From Gemmatimonas sp. (lineage in GTDB: Bacteria > Gemmatimonadota > Gemmatimonadetes > Gemmatimonadales > Gemmatimonadaceae): DNA of 60,863 bases. The position numbers and the translations under genes were made by a program. Below, piece by piece: positions 40,312 through 48,577 of the stretch (positions within the stretch are counted from its first letter, which is position 1; each line of letters begins with the position of its first letter). The DNA lies in NCBI RefSeq assembly GCF_021298855.1, contig NZ_JAJTHI010000029.1, forward strand, positions 1 through 60,863, given 5' to 3'. Below the pieces are notes generated by a model. The model was given only the letters and a program-made list of their open reading frames with translations. It was not told the origin of the DNA and ran no database searches.

Positions 40312-41853
40312 ATGAGCGGCGGCTTCACGCTCCTCGACTGGACGGTGCTGGTGGTGTATCTGCTGGGTACCACGGCGCTGGGCATGTGGCTGGGGCGCGA
40401 CCAGAAGGATGCCCGCGACTATTTCGTGGCGAGCCAGCGCATTCCGTGGTGGGCGATCCTCTTCTCGGTCGTGGCCACCGAAACGAGTGCGCTGACGTTC
40501 ATTTCGATTCCGGGACTCGCGTACGTGGGGAACCTGTCGTTCCTGCAGGTGGCCGCCGGCTACATCCTGGGGCGCATCGTCATCTCGTACACGCTGCTGC
40601 CGCGCTACTACCAGGGCGAGCTGGTCACGGCATATGCGCTGCTGGAGAAGCGGTTTGGTCTGGCGACGCGGCGATTCGCGTCGGTGGTGTTCATGGTGAC
40701 CCGGTCGTTTGGCGACAGTGTCCGGGTGTTCGCCACGGCCATCCCGGTTGCCCTCATCATCGGCCCGGTCGTGCCGGCGCAGTATGTGGGGCCGTTGTCG
40801 ATCCTCATTCTTGGCGCCTTCACGGTGCTGTACACCTACCACGGCGGGATGCGTGCCGTGGTCTGGACCGACGTGCTGCAGACCGGCGTGTATCTCATTG
40901 GCGGCGTGGCCGCCATGTGGTTGCTGGGGAACGGCGTGGACGGCGGATGGAGCGCCATTCTCGACGGCGCGGCGGCGCAGGGCAAGTTGCAGATCATCGA
41001 CCGCTACACGGGCATCGACCGTCCGCACACCCTCTGGGCCGGGCTCATTGGCGGTGCGTTCCTGAGCATGGCATCGCACGGTGCCGATCAGATGATCGTC
41101 CAGCGACTGATGGCTTCCGGGAGCCTTTCCGACGCCCGCCGTTCGCTGATTGGCAGCGGCGTGGTGGTGCTGGGGCAGTTTCTCATGTTCCTGCTCATCG
41201 GCATCGGCCTGCACGCGTACTACGCGGGCGAAGTCTTCCCGCGCCCCGACGCCATCTTTCCGCGGTTCATCGTGGAGGTCATGCCGCCGGGGCTGACCGG
41301 GCTGGTGATTGCCGCCATTCTGGCGGCGGCCATGAGTACGGTCTCGGGCGCGCTCAATTCGCTGGCGGCCGCCACGTTGCATGATCTCTACCTGCCCCTC
41401 ACCGGCAAGCGGCAGGACGACCCGGGGGTTCTGCGCACCAGCAAGCTGTTCACGCTGATCTGGGCGGCCGTGCTCATCGGCGGCGCCATGCTGTACCGCA
41501 ACGAAGGCACCCCGGTGGTGACCATCGCGCTCTCCATCGCCTCGTTCACCTATGGCGGACTGCTCGGGGCGTTCTTCCTGGCGATGCTGGTGGCACGGGC
41601 CACCCAGCGTGACGCGATCGCCGGGATGGCCACGGGAATCGGCATCATGACCTTCGTGGTGTTCGCGAAGGCGATTTCGGGATGGGTCCCGGCCTTGGCA
41701 CCGACGCTGGCGCCGTTCGTTCGCATCGCGTGGCCCTGGTACGTCCTGATCGGGACCTCGCTTACTTTCGTCACGGGTTGGTTGTTGTCGTTCACCCACG
41801 CGGCGCCCGCCGACTCGGCCGGAGCGTCGCTCGCCTCGAGGAGTGCAAGATGA
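40312..41853 (+). CDS. Sodium:solute symporter (SSS family)
   Basis: 513-residue protein with about 13 hydrophobic helices. Start MSGGFTLLDWTVLVVYLLGTTALG; signature stretches SVVATETSALTFISIPGLAYV and MASHGADQMIVQRLMAS, with VIAAILAAAMSTVSGALNSLAA. It sits 39 bases after the NagB fusion and overlaps the kinase gene by 4 bases. Substrate is inferred from neighbours to be an amino sugar or anhydro-sugar (GlcNAc, MurNAc). Confidence 0.9.
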   Translation: MSGGFTLLDWTVLVVYLLGTTALGMWLGRDQKDARDYFVASQRIPWWAILFSVVATETSALTFISIPGLAYVGNLSFLQVAAGYILGRIVISYTLLPRYYQGELVTAYALLEKRFGLATRRFASVVFMVTRSFGDSVRVFATAIPVALIIGPVVPAQYVGPLSILILGAFTVLYTYHGGMRAVVWTDVLQTGVYLIGGVAAMWLLGNGVDGGWSAILDGAAAQGKLQIIDRYTGIDRPHTLWAGLIGGAFLSMASHGADQMIVQRLMASGSLSDARRSLIGSGVVVLGQFLMFLLIGIGLHAYYAGEVFPRPDAIFPRFIVEVMPPGLTGLVIAAILAAAMSTVSGALNSLAAATLHDLYLPLTGKRQDDPGVLRTSKLFTLIWAAVLIGGAMLYRNEGTPVVTIALSIASFTYGGLLGAFFLAMLVARATQRDAIAGMATGIGIMTFVVFAKAISGWVPALAPTLAPFVRIAWPWYVLIGTSLTFVTGWLLSFTHAAPADSAGASLASRSAR

Positions 41854-42800
41854 GCGCCGGACCTCTTGACCCGACGCCATTGGTGGTGGGCGTGGATGGT
41901 GGTGGAAGCCACACGCGCGTGCTTCTGGCCGACGCCGCAGGCAGTGTGCTCGCCCGCGTGGAAGGCCCCGGGAGCGCGCTGCGCCCCGGTGCGGAGGGGG
42001 CGGCGGCGGACATCATCAAGGCGCTCATTCACGACGCGCTCGCCAAGGCGGAGCGTACGGAGACGCGACCGGCCGTGTGCGTGGTTGGCGTGGCGGGCGC
42101 CGGGCAGGAACGGGCAGCGCAGGCGCTCTGGTCGGTGCTCGCCAAGCATCGCGTCGCTGACGATGTGTCCGTGCAGGCGGACGCGGTGATTGCCATGGAC
42201 GACGCGTTTGGCGATTCGGCCGGTGTGCTGCTGGTTGCGGGCACCGGTTCGGTGGCGTACTCCAAGGCGCCGGACGGGCGTCTCGAGCGCTGCGGGGGGT
42301 GGGGACCGAACGTCGGCGATGAGGGGAGCGCGCATTGGCTCGGGCGCCGTGCCCTGAGCGTCGTGACGGCCGCGTACGATGGCCGCGAGCCGGAAACGGC
42401 GTTGGGAGGCGCGGTGCTCACGGCCCTGGAGCTCGAAACGCTGGACGACCTGATTCCGTGGGCGGCGCACGCAACACCGGCCATGCTGGCGCAGTTGGCG
42501 CCGGTGGTGGCGCAGGTGGCGGGCACCGGAGACTTGCGGGCCAACGCGCTGATCTCGTTCTGTGTGGAGGAGTTGGCGTTGCATGTGCGCACCCTCGCCC
42601 GACGCTGCTTCACCGACGAGCGGGCCGCCATTCCGGTCGCTCTGGCGGGCGGGCTGCTCTCCCGCGGCTCGCTGGTGCGCAAGCGACTCGAGCAGCGTCT
42701 CAAGAGTGCGGTACCGGGCGCGACCGTGCGCAGCGACGACGTGGACGCCGCGCGCGGTGCGGTGCGTCGTGCGCGGCGCCTGCTGGGAGTCGAGGTCTAG
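41850..42800 (+). CDS. BadF/BadG/BcrA/BcrD-type ATPase, probable N-acetylglucosamine or MurNAc kinase
   Basis: About 316 residues. The ATG at 41850 overlaps the symporter stop (ATGA). The actin-like fold shows VVGVDGGGSHTRVLLADAAG (phosphate 1), CVVGVAGAGQERAAQAL, DAVIAMDDAFGDSAGVLLVAGTGSVAYS (phosphate 2) and VALAGGLLSRGSL. The family includes GlcNAc kinases and MurNAc/GlcNAc kinase MurK. With the symporter and NagB it would phosphorylate the imported sugar. Last gene before the terminator. Confidence 0.88.
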   Translation: MSAGPLDPTPLVVGVDGGGSHTRVLLADAAGSVLARVEGPGSALRPGAEGAAADIIKALIHDALAKAERTETRPAVCVVGVAGAGQERAAQALWSVLAKHRVADDVSVQADAVIAMDDAFGDSAGVLLVAGTGSVAYSKAPDGRLERCGGWGPNVGDEGSAHWLGRRALSVVTAAYDGREPETALGGAVLTALELETLDDLIPWAAHATPAMLAQLAPVVAQVAGTGDLRANALISFCVEELALHVRTLARRCFTDERAAIPVALAGGLLSRGSLVRKRLEQRLKSAVPGATVRSDDVDAARGAVRRARRLLGVEV

Positions 42801-42883
42801 CCACACGCCGCGCCTGGTGCGCGCGGGGCCCCCGTCCCGCGTGCATCGTGGCGCGTGACGCGTGACGCGTGGCGACGAAACGC

Positions 42884-42914
42884 AAACGGGCCGATCATGA
42901 TGATCGGCCCGTTT
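42884..42914. terminator. Bidirectional intrinsic terminator between convergent units
   Basis: AAACGGGCCGATCAT at 42884-42898 is a perfect inverted repeat of ATGATCGGCCCGTTT at 42900-42914. It ends in TTT on the plus strand and TTTGCGTTT on the minus strand. It separates the kinase gene (plus) from the dicarboxylate symporter gene (minus). The strongest terminator in the window. Confidence 0.8.
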
Positions 42915-42934
42915 CCCATGGTGGCCACCGGCAA

Positions 42935-44221
42935 TCAGGCGGGCACGGGCTCGGTGACCGGGCCGTCCTTCAACTCGCCTTCCCACCGGGCCATCACGGC
43001 AGTGGCGAGGCAATTCCCGAGCAGGTTCACCGAGGTGCGCGCCATGTCCATGATGGCGTCAACCCCGAGAATGATGGCAATGCCTTCGAGCGGCAGGCCA
43101 AACTGCGCGAGCGCGCCGGAGAGGATCACGAGGCTTGCCCGCGGGACGGCGGCGACGCCCTTGGAGGTGAGCATGAGCGTGAGCATCATGAGCAGCTGGG
43201 TCCCGAGGGGCATGTCGATGCCGGCGGCCTGCGCCACGAACACCGAGGCGATGGCGAGATACAGCGTGCTGCCGTCGAGATTGAACGAGTAGCCGGTGGG
43301 GAGCACGAACGACACGATGCGCCGCGGCACGCCGAACTTCTCCATGGCCTGCATGGCCTGCGGGAAGGCGGCTTCGGACGAGGCCGTGGAGAACGCGATG
43401 AGCCAGGGTTCCTTGACCAGCGCCCAGAAGCGCTTGATGTCGATGCGGGCGAGCAGTGCGACCGGCAGCAGCACGAGGACGACGAACACGATGAGCGACA
43501 CGTACAGCGTGCCCACGAGCTTCGCGAGGTTGAGCATGACGTCGAGGCCGCTCTTGCCCACCGTCACCCCGATGGCGGCCCCGATCCCGATGGGGGCGTA
43601 GGCCATGACGATGCCGACGAACTTGAACATGATGTCGCTGAGCGACTGCAGCCAATCGATCATGAACTTCTTCGACGGCCCCTCCACCTTGGCGAGCGCG
43701 ACGGCGAAGATGATGGCGAAGAAGACGATCTGCAGCACCTCATTCTGCGCGGCCGCCTCGAAGAAGCTCTGCGGCACCGTGTGCTCGAGCACCGACGCAA
43801 AGGTGGGCGTCTTGGCGGCGAGTGCCTTGAACTCCTCGCTGTCGCCGGCCGCCGAGATGGCGAGACCGACGCCTGGTTTCGCCAGATTGACGGCGATCAG
43901 GCCGATCGCGAGGGCCAGCGTGGTCACCACCTCGAAGTAGATGATCGAGCGCAGCGCCAGCTTGCCGACCTTCTTCATGTCGTCGCCGTGACCGGCGATG
44001 CCCACCACCAGGGTGCTGAACAGCAGCGGCACGATCAGCGACTTGATCATGCGCAGGAAGATGTTGGCCAGCGGCTTGAGGTTCTGCGAGAAATCCGGGG
44101 CCAGCCACCCAATGAGGATGCCGACGATCATCGAGATGATGATCCAGCCGGTGAAGCCGATGCCAAGGAATCCCTTCTTGCCGGGGGCGGTGGCGGGTGT
44201 GTCGGCGGACAGATGTGCCAT
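42935..44221 (-). CDS. Dicarboxylate/amino acid:cation symporter (DAACS family)
   Basis: About 428 residues from MAHLSADTPATAPGKKGF. Glutamate-transporter fold with eight helices and two hairpins: LIVPLLFSTLVVGIAGHGD, the serine-rich loop STASSEAAFPQAM (family SSSxA), GYSFNLDGSTLYLAIASVFVAQA with the conserved N-x-D-G segment, and the C-terminal LEGIAIILGVDAIMDMARTSVNLLGNCLATAVM containing the D-x-x-x-D-M-x-R-T-x-x-N motif. Transports glutamate, aspartate or C4 dicarboxylates with Na+ or H+. The start follows the first reasonable ATG after a basic upstream extension. Confidence 0.92.
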   Translation of the reverse strand: MAHLSADTPATAPGKKGFLGIGFTGWIIISMIVGILIGWLAPDFSQNLKPLANIFLRMIKSLIVPLLFSTLVVGIAGHGDDMKKVGKLALRSIIYFEVVTTLALAIGLIAVNLAKPGVGLAISAAGDSEEFKALAAKTPTFASVLEHTVPQSFFEAAAQNEVLQIVFFAIIFAVALAKVEGPSKKFMIDWLQSLSDIMFKFVGIVMAYAPIGIGAAIGVTVGKSGLDVMLNLAKLVGTLYVSLIVFVVLVLLPVALLARIDIKRFWALVKEPWLIAFSTASSEAAFPQAMQAMEKFGVPRRIVSFVLPTGYSFNLDGSTLYLAIASVFVAQAAGIDMPLGTQLLMMLTLMLTSKGVAAVPRASLVILSGALAQFGLPLEGIAIILGVDAIMDMARTSVNLLGNCLATAVMARWEGELKDGPVTEPVPA

Positions 44222-44247
44222 GGGACGGGAAGAAGGTGAGCCGGCGC

Positions 44248-45732
44248 TCAGCGATCCGTGGCGCCGGTGCGCAGCACGGAGTGGCGATAGCCGTAGACGA
44301 AGTACAGCCCGAGACCGACTGCCATCCATACGCCGAACGCGATCCACGCGCTGACGGGCAGTCCCTTCATGACGAAGACGCAGGCGCCGGCGCCGATGAG
44401 CGTGACGGCCCAGACGAACGGGACACGGAAGGGGCGCGGACGGTCGGGTTCGCGGATGCGCAGCACCAGCACGCCGATGCAGACCACCGCAAAGGCTGCC
44501 AGCGTGCCGATGTTGGTGAGGTCATAGGTCGCGGCATCGTCGGCCAGCAGCGCCCCCAGCGACACGAGCCCGCCGGTGATGAGGGTGGTGACCTTGGGGG
44601 TGCGCGTCTTGGGATCGAGCTTGGCGGCAAAGCGTGGCAGCAGGCCATCGCGCGCCATGGCGTAGAAGATGCGCGGCTGGCCGTACTGGAACACCAGCAG
44701 CACCGCGGACATGGACACCACGGCCCCGGCGGCCACGATCCAGCTGGCGGTCTCCAGGCCGGCGAGCGAAAGCGCCTTGGCCAGCGGGTCGGAGCTGCGG
44801 AGCTGATCGTACGGCACGAGGCCGGTGGCCACGAAGCCGACGATCACGTAGATGAGCGTGCAGATGGCGAGCCCGCCCAGGATGCCGCGCGGCAGGTTCC
44901 GCTGCGGGTCTTTGGTTTCCTCGGCGGCCGTGGAGATGGCGTCGAACCCGATGTACGCGAAGAAGACGATGGCGGCACCCTGATGGATGCCGGTGAATCC
45001 GTTGGGGGCGAAGGGCTTGTAGTTGGCCGGATCGATGTGCAACGCCCCCACGATGACGAACAGCCCCAGCACGATGAGCTTGATGATCACCATGATGTTG
45101 TTCGCCCGGGTGCTCTCCTTGACGCCGCGCATGAGCAGGGCGGTGATGGCGGCGACGATGCTGAAGGCGGGAAGGTTGATCAGGACGGGCACGCCGGCCA
45201 CGCGCGGCGCGCTGTCGAGCAGTGCGCGAACGGCGGGATCGCTACTGGCCTTCACGTTCCAGTAGCCGTGGGTGAGCCACGCGGGGAGTTCGATGCCGAA
45301 CCCGCTGAGCAAGGCGTTGAAGTACCCCCCCCAGCCGATCGCGACCGCCACGTTGCCGACGGCATACTCGAGAATGAGCGCCCAGCCTACGATCCAGGCG
45401 ACGATTTCGCCGAGGGTGGCATACGAGTAGGCATAGGCGCTGCCGGCCTGGGGAATCATGGCGGCCAGCTCGGCGTAGCAGAGAGCCGCGAGTCCGCAGA
45501 CGGCGCCGAGCAGCACAAAGGACAGCACCAGCGCGGGTCCTGCCCCGTAGCGCACGACCGTGCCATCGGCGAGGGTCTCGCCGGCGGCGGCCGTACCGAG
45601 GGAGGAGAAGATACCGGCCCCGATCACGGCGCCAATGGCCAGCATGACGAGATCGCCTGCGCCAAGCGTGCGGCGCATGCCGTGTTCACCGTCGTCGGCA
45701 GCGACGATCGGCTTACGAGCGAACAGCCCCAT
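44248..45732 (-). CDS. APC-family amino-acid permease (cationic amino-acid transporter type)
   Basis: 494 residues, about 12-13 hydrophobic segments. Start MGLFARKPIVAADDGEHGMRRTLGAGDLVMLAIGAVIGAGIFS; the GAVIGAGIF motif marks APC transporters. FIAYIGFDAISTAAEETKDPQRNLPRGI is the consensus loop of the CAT-type subfamily. It lies just upstream of the DAACS gene (26 bases between the coding regions), so both may be co-expressed for amino-acid uptake. Confidence 0.92.
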   Translation of the reverse strand: MGLFARKPIVAADDGEHGMRRTLGAGDLVMLAIGAVIGAGIFSSLGTAAAGETLADGTVVRYGAGPALVLSFVLLGAVCGLAALCYAELAAMIPQAGSAYAYSYATLGEIVAWIVGWALILEYAVGNVAVAIGWGGYFNALLSGFGIELPAWLTHGYWNVKASSDPAVRALLDSAPRVAGVPVLINLPAFSIVAAITALLMRGVKESTRANNIMVIIKLIVLGLFVIVGALHIDPANYKPFAPNGFTGIHQGAAIVFFAYIGFDAISTAAEETKDPQRNLPRGILGGLAICTLIYVIVGFVATGLVPYDQLRSSDPLAKALSLAGLETASWIVAAGAVVSMSAVLLVFQYGQPRIFYAMARDGLLPRFAAKLDPKTRTPKVTTLITGGLVSLGALLADDAATYDLTNIGTLAAFAVVCIGVLVLRIREPDRPRPFRVPFVWAVTLIGAGACVFVMKGLPVSAWIAFGVWMAVGLGLYFVYGYRHSVLRTGATDR

Positions 45733-45845
45733 GACGTATCTGGGAGGTGGGGGGAGGCGAGCGCCTCGGGAGGGGAGTGTACGCGCGGTGCCGGCGAACT
45801 CACGCGCGGCCTGGAGCGCTAGCGCAAACTAGTACGCGGTACGGG

Positions 45846-46715
45846 TCACAGCGAGTAGGTAATCTCGGCGCGCGCGCGGACCGGGACGCCCTGTGCATTG
45901 ACCGCCGGGCGGAAGCGGATGGCGACGAGTGCCTCACGCAATTTGCGATTGTAGGCCCCATCCTTGGTGGGGCTGAACTGCAGGTCGAGCACCTTTCCGG
46001 TGGAGTCGACGTCGAAGACCACGACGATCGTGCCCTTCGCCTTGTTGGGTACGGGGAGCGGCGGCAGGAAGAGCTCCGTGGGCGCCGGCGGATAGACCGT
46101 GCCAGGCCCGCCGCCGGTGCCGGCGCCGACTCCGCTGCCACGCCCGGTACCAACGCCCGAGCCCACGCCGCCTCCGCTGCCGGGCCCGGTGCCGCCACTG
46201 CCGTCATTCCCCGTGCCCACCCCCGTGCCTGCCCCGGTGGCGGATGTTGTGGCCGCCGCCGGCGCCGCGGCGGCGGCCGGCACCGTAGTCGACTGGGGTG
46301 GCGGCGTCTCCGGAGGCGTGACCTTGGGTTTTTCCACCGGCGGCGGCGTAATGGGAGGCAGCACCTGCGGCCGCGGCGGTAGCGGCACGGGTGGCGCCGG
46401 CGCCGGCGTGGGGGCAATGCGCACATACTGCAGCCGCTCCTCGATCATGCGGCCACCGGCGCCCTTGTTACCGCCGCCACCTCCCCCCGCCGGACCGAGC
46501 CCCCCGGCGCCCATGACGGTGCGGAGGAGTTCCGGCGACGTGAATGGGACGATGAGCAGCAGGACGATGGCCACATGCAGGAGCACGGCCAACACCAGAC
46601 TGCGCGTGCGCCGCGGCGAGTCGACAGGGATCCCGATGGGCGGCCGATACTTGGGCCTCGCCGGGGGATCGGGGGGCGTGAGGGTGAACGGTTCGATTGG
46701 CGGACGTCCGGCCAT
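45846..46715 (-). CDS. TonB-family energy transducer with a glycine-rich linker
   Basis: About 289 residues from MAGRPPIEPFTLTPPDPPARP. One N-terminal membrane helix (RSLVLAVLLHVAIVLLLIVPF), a Pro-rich stretch (APPVPLPPRPQVLPPITPPP), then a Gly/Thr-rich low-complexity linker of over 45 residues (GAGTGVGTGNDGSGGTGPGS and onward), and a C-terminal TonB domain (TIVVVFDVDSTGKVLDLQFSPTKDG, ALVAIRFRPAVNAQGVPV). The protein should span the periplasm to couple the proton motive force to TonB-dependent receptors. Second TonB of the cluster; a hairpin separates it from the exbD genes. Confidence 0.87.
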   Translation of the reverse strand: MAGRPPIEPFTLTPPDPPARPKYRPPIGIPVDSPRRTRSLVLAVLLHVAIVLLLIVPFTSPELLRTVMGAGGLGPAGGGGGGNKGAGGRMIEERLQYVRIAPTPAPAPPVPLPPRPQVLPPITPPPVEKPKVTPPETPPPQSTTVPAAAAAPAAATTSATGAGTGVGTGNDGSGGTGPGSGGGVGSGVGTGRGSGVGAGTGGGPGTVYPPAPTELFLPPLPVPNKAKGTIVVVFDVDSTGKVLDLQFSPTKDGAYNRKLREALVAIRFRPAVNAQGVPVRARAEITYSL

Positions 46716-46790
46716 GCGGCAGAGGCGAAGGTACGACGCAACGACGGGGTGGCCGGCCGGGTTGCCGACCACGGGCTCGTCGAATGTACT

Positions 46791-46824
46791 ACGGCGGGCG
46801 ACCCCGAATGGGTTCGCCCGCCGT
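46791..46824 (-). terminator. Hairpin between the second exbD and the second tonB
   Basis: Eleven perfect pairs, ACGGCGGGCGA at 46791-46801 and TCGCCCGCCGT at 46814-46824, with additional C/G pairs inside the loop. It lies 44 bases beyond the exbD stop. It may end most transcripts of the exbBD unit and leave partial read-through into the tonB gene. No T-run. Confidence 0.5.
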
Positions 46825-46867
46825 ATTGAACACCGGAGCACCGTGCGAGGTGCCCTTGGCCCGCCCC

Positions 46868-47278
46868 TTACTTGGGTGCCACGCCGATGACCTTGACCCC
46901 GGCGCCACGCGCCTGGTCCATGGCCCACACCACATTGGCGTAGGTGGTCATGGTGTCACCCTTGACGAAGATGATCTTATCCGGGCGCGGATCATAGATC
47001 GACTTGAGGCGCTCGAACAGCTTGGCCTTGTCGACCGGTTCCTTGTTGATCGCGTACTTGTCGTCCGGCAGCACCTCGAGCACGATCTGATCCGGGTTCG
47101 CATTCGGCTGCGCCTGCTGCGGGTTCGGGTCAGGGAGCTGCGTATCGATGGCCTTGCGGCTCATCGGCACGATGATCATGAAGATCACGAGGAGCACGAG
47201 GAGCACGTCGATCATGGGCGTCACGTTGATCTCGTTGGTGAGACCGCCGCCGCCGCCACCACCTGCGGACATGCCCAT
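46868..47278 (-). CDS. exbD: ExbD/TolR-family biopolymer transporter (second copy)
   Basis: 136 residues from MGMSAGGGGGGG. One transmembrane helix with the conserved Asp in INVTPMIDVLLVLLVIFMIIVPMS, then a periplasmic domain ending GAGVKVIGVAPK. The N-terminus is nearly identical to the upstream copy, pointing to duplication. It lies 2 bases after the first copy. Confidence 0.92.
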   Translation of the reverse strand: MGMSAGGGGGGGLTNEINVTPMIDVLLVLLVIFMIIVPMSRKAIDTQLPDPNPQQAQPNANPDQIVLEVLPDDKYAINKEPVDKAKLFERLKSIYDPRPDKIIFVKGDTMTTYANVVWAMDQARGAGVKVIGVAPK

Positions 47279-47280
47279 CG

Positions 47281-47745
47281 TCAGTTGCCTCCCGGCCGCA
47301 GGCGGTCGCTCTCCACGAGCGACTCGGTGCCCGGTGCCTGTTCAGTGATGAGCGCCGCCACCCGCACCCCATTGCGCGAGAGCTTGTCCATGGCGTCGAT
47401 GACCTTGAGGTACTGGAGGTCCTTGTGGGCCTTCACGTACATGATGTAGTCATCACGCCCTTCCACCCCGTAGATCTCACGCACGAGCGTTTCGAGATCT
47501 TCGTTGCGGACCGGCTTCTTGTTCAGGTAATACTGACCCTGATCGTCGATGCCGAGCACCTGGTCTCCGTCTTCCTCGGGGTGCGGCTTGAGGTTCTGGC
47601 CCTCGGGCGGCACCGCGGTAAAGCCCGCATTGATCTGCGGAATGGTGATCATGAAGATGATCAGGAGCACCAGCATCACGTCGATCATGGGAGTGACGTT
47701 CGGATCGGCCTTGACGCTGCCGCCGCCACCAGCACTCATGCCCAT
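47281..47745 (-). CDS. exbD: ExbD/TolR-family biopolymer transporter (first copy)
   Basis: 154 residues from MGMSAGGGGSVKADPNVTPMIDVMLVLLIIFMITIP with the membrane Asp. The periplasmic domain is longer than in the second copy (GQYYLNKKPVRNEDLETLVREIYG). ExbD uses the Asp to move protons with ExbB and energise TonB. The start is 71 bases after the exbB stop, with a hairpin in between. Confidence 0.92.
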   Translation of the reverse strand: MGMSAGGGGSVKADPNVTPMIDVMLVLLIIFMITIPQINAGFTAVPPEGQNLKPHPEEDGDQVLGIDDQGQYYLNKKPVRNEDLETLVREIYGVEGRDDYIMYVKAHKDLQYLKVIDAMDKLSRNGVRVAALITEQAPGTESLVESDRLRPGGN

Positions 47746-47775
47746 GCGTTACTCCTTGCGTGGAGCCCGGCTGAC

Positions 47776-47799
47776 GCGCGCCCCGCTCTGGGGGCGCGC
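47776..47799 (-). promoter_or_regulatory. GC hairpin between exbB and exbD
   Basis: Nine perfect pairs (GCGCGCCCC at 47776-47784 with GGGGCGCGC at 47791-47799) around a 6-base loop in the 71-base gap. No T-run. It might tune the exbB to exbD ratio by stabilising the upstream message or by partial termination. Confidence 0.4.
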
Positions 47800-47816
47800 C
47801 ACCGGACCGACGGTGA

Positions 47817-48548
47817 TTAGTGCGAGATCGGGGTCTGGCCGGCCGTGTTGAACTCACGCGTGAAGCGCGAGCGGCCGAACTCACCCGACACCCCCTTGAT
47901 GAGGTAGTCGATCATTTCCTTCGACGTGTACGTCATCTCGGCCGTGAGATTGTCGATCTTCGTCTGGAAGTAGTTGAACGCCCACACCGCCGGAATGGCC
48001 ACGCCGATACCGATGGCCGTGGTGATGAGGGCTTCGGCGATACCGGCCGCCATGGAGGAGATACCGCCGGCACCCGACGTGGACATGGCCGTGAACGAGT
48101 TCACGATACCCATGGTCGTACCGACGAGACCGACGAACGGCGCCGTGGCACCGACCGTGGCGAGCACGCCGAGGCCGCGCTTGAGGTCGACGACCGTCAT
48201 GAGCATTTCACGCTCGACGGCACGCTCGGCCGAGTTGATATCGGCCACGGTGACCGAGCCGTCCTGGATGAGGGGACGGATTTCGCCGAGGGCTCCACCG
48301 AGCACGCGCGCCACGTGCGACTTCTTGTAGCCTTCCGCCAGCTTGATGGCCTCGTTGAGGTTGTCCTCTTCGAGGAACTGCGAGAACTCCGGGGCGAACT
48401 TGCGGGTCTCGCCCTGCGCCTTCCGCATCTGCCACCACTTCTGGATGATGATACCGGTCGAGTAGGCCGACATGATCAGCAGCGTCCAAACGATACCCTT
48501 GGCAAACCAACCCATCTCGTGCCAAAGGTCCATGATATCCATACCCAT
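47817..48548 (-). CDS. exbB: MotA/TolQ/ExbB proton-channel family protein
   Basis: 243 residues, three membrane helices: WFAKGIVWTLLIMSAYSTGIIIQ, a pair near GVLATVGATAPFVGLVGTTMGIVNSF, and GIAEALITTAIGIGVAIPAVWAFNYF. The GLVGTTMGI and ALITTAIGI motifs are diagnostic. It forms the proton-conducting pentamer with the ExbD copies. It starts 29 bases after the first tonB gene. Confidence 0.94.
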   Translation of the reverse strand: MGMDIMDLWHEMGWFAKGIVWTLLIMSAYSTGIIIQKWWQMRKAQGETRKFAPEFSQFLEEDNLNEAIKLAEGYKKSHVARVLGGALGEIRPLIQDGSVTVADINSAERAVEREMLMTVVDLKRGLGVLATVGATAPFVGLVGTTMGIVNSFTAMSTSGAGGISSMAAGIAEALITTAIGIGVAIPAVWAFNYFQTKIDNLTAEMTYTSKEMIDYLIKGVSGEFGRSRFTREFNTAGQTPISH

Positions 48549-48577
48549 CGTGCTTTCTCCTGGGAAACGGTGGTGGC

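Noticed and set aside
39349-41880. 843-codon minus-strand frame across the NagB fusion and the symporter
   Set aside because: Arg/His/Gln-rich shadow of two clearly recognised genes.
42852-42872. Three tandem copies of a 7-base GCGTGAC-like unit
   Set aside because: Too short and imperfect to be more than chance next to the terminator.
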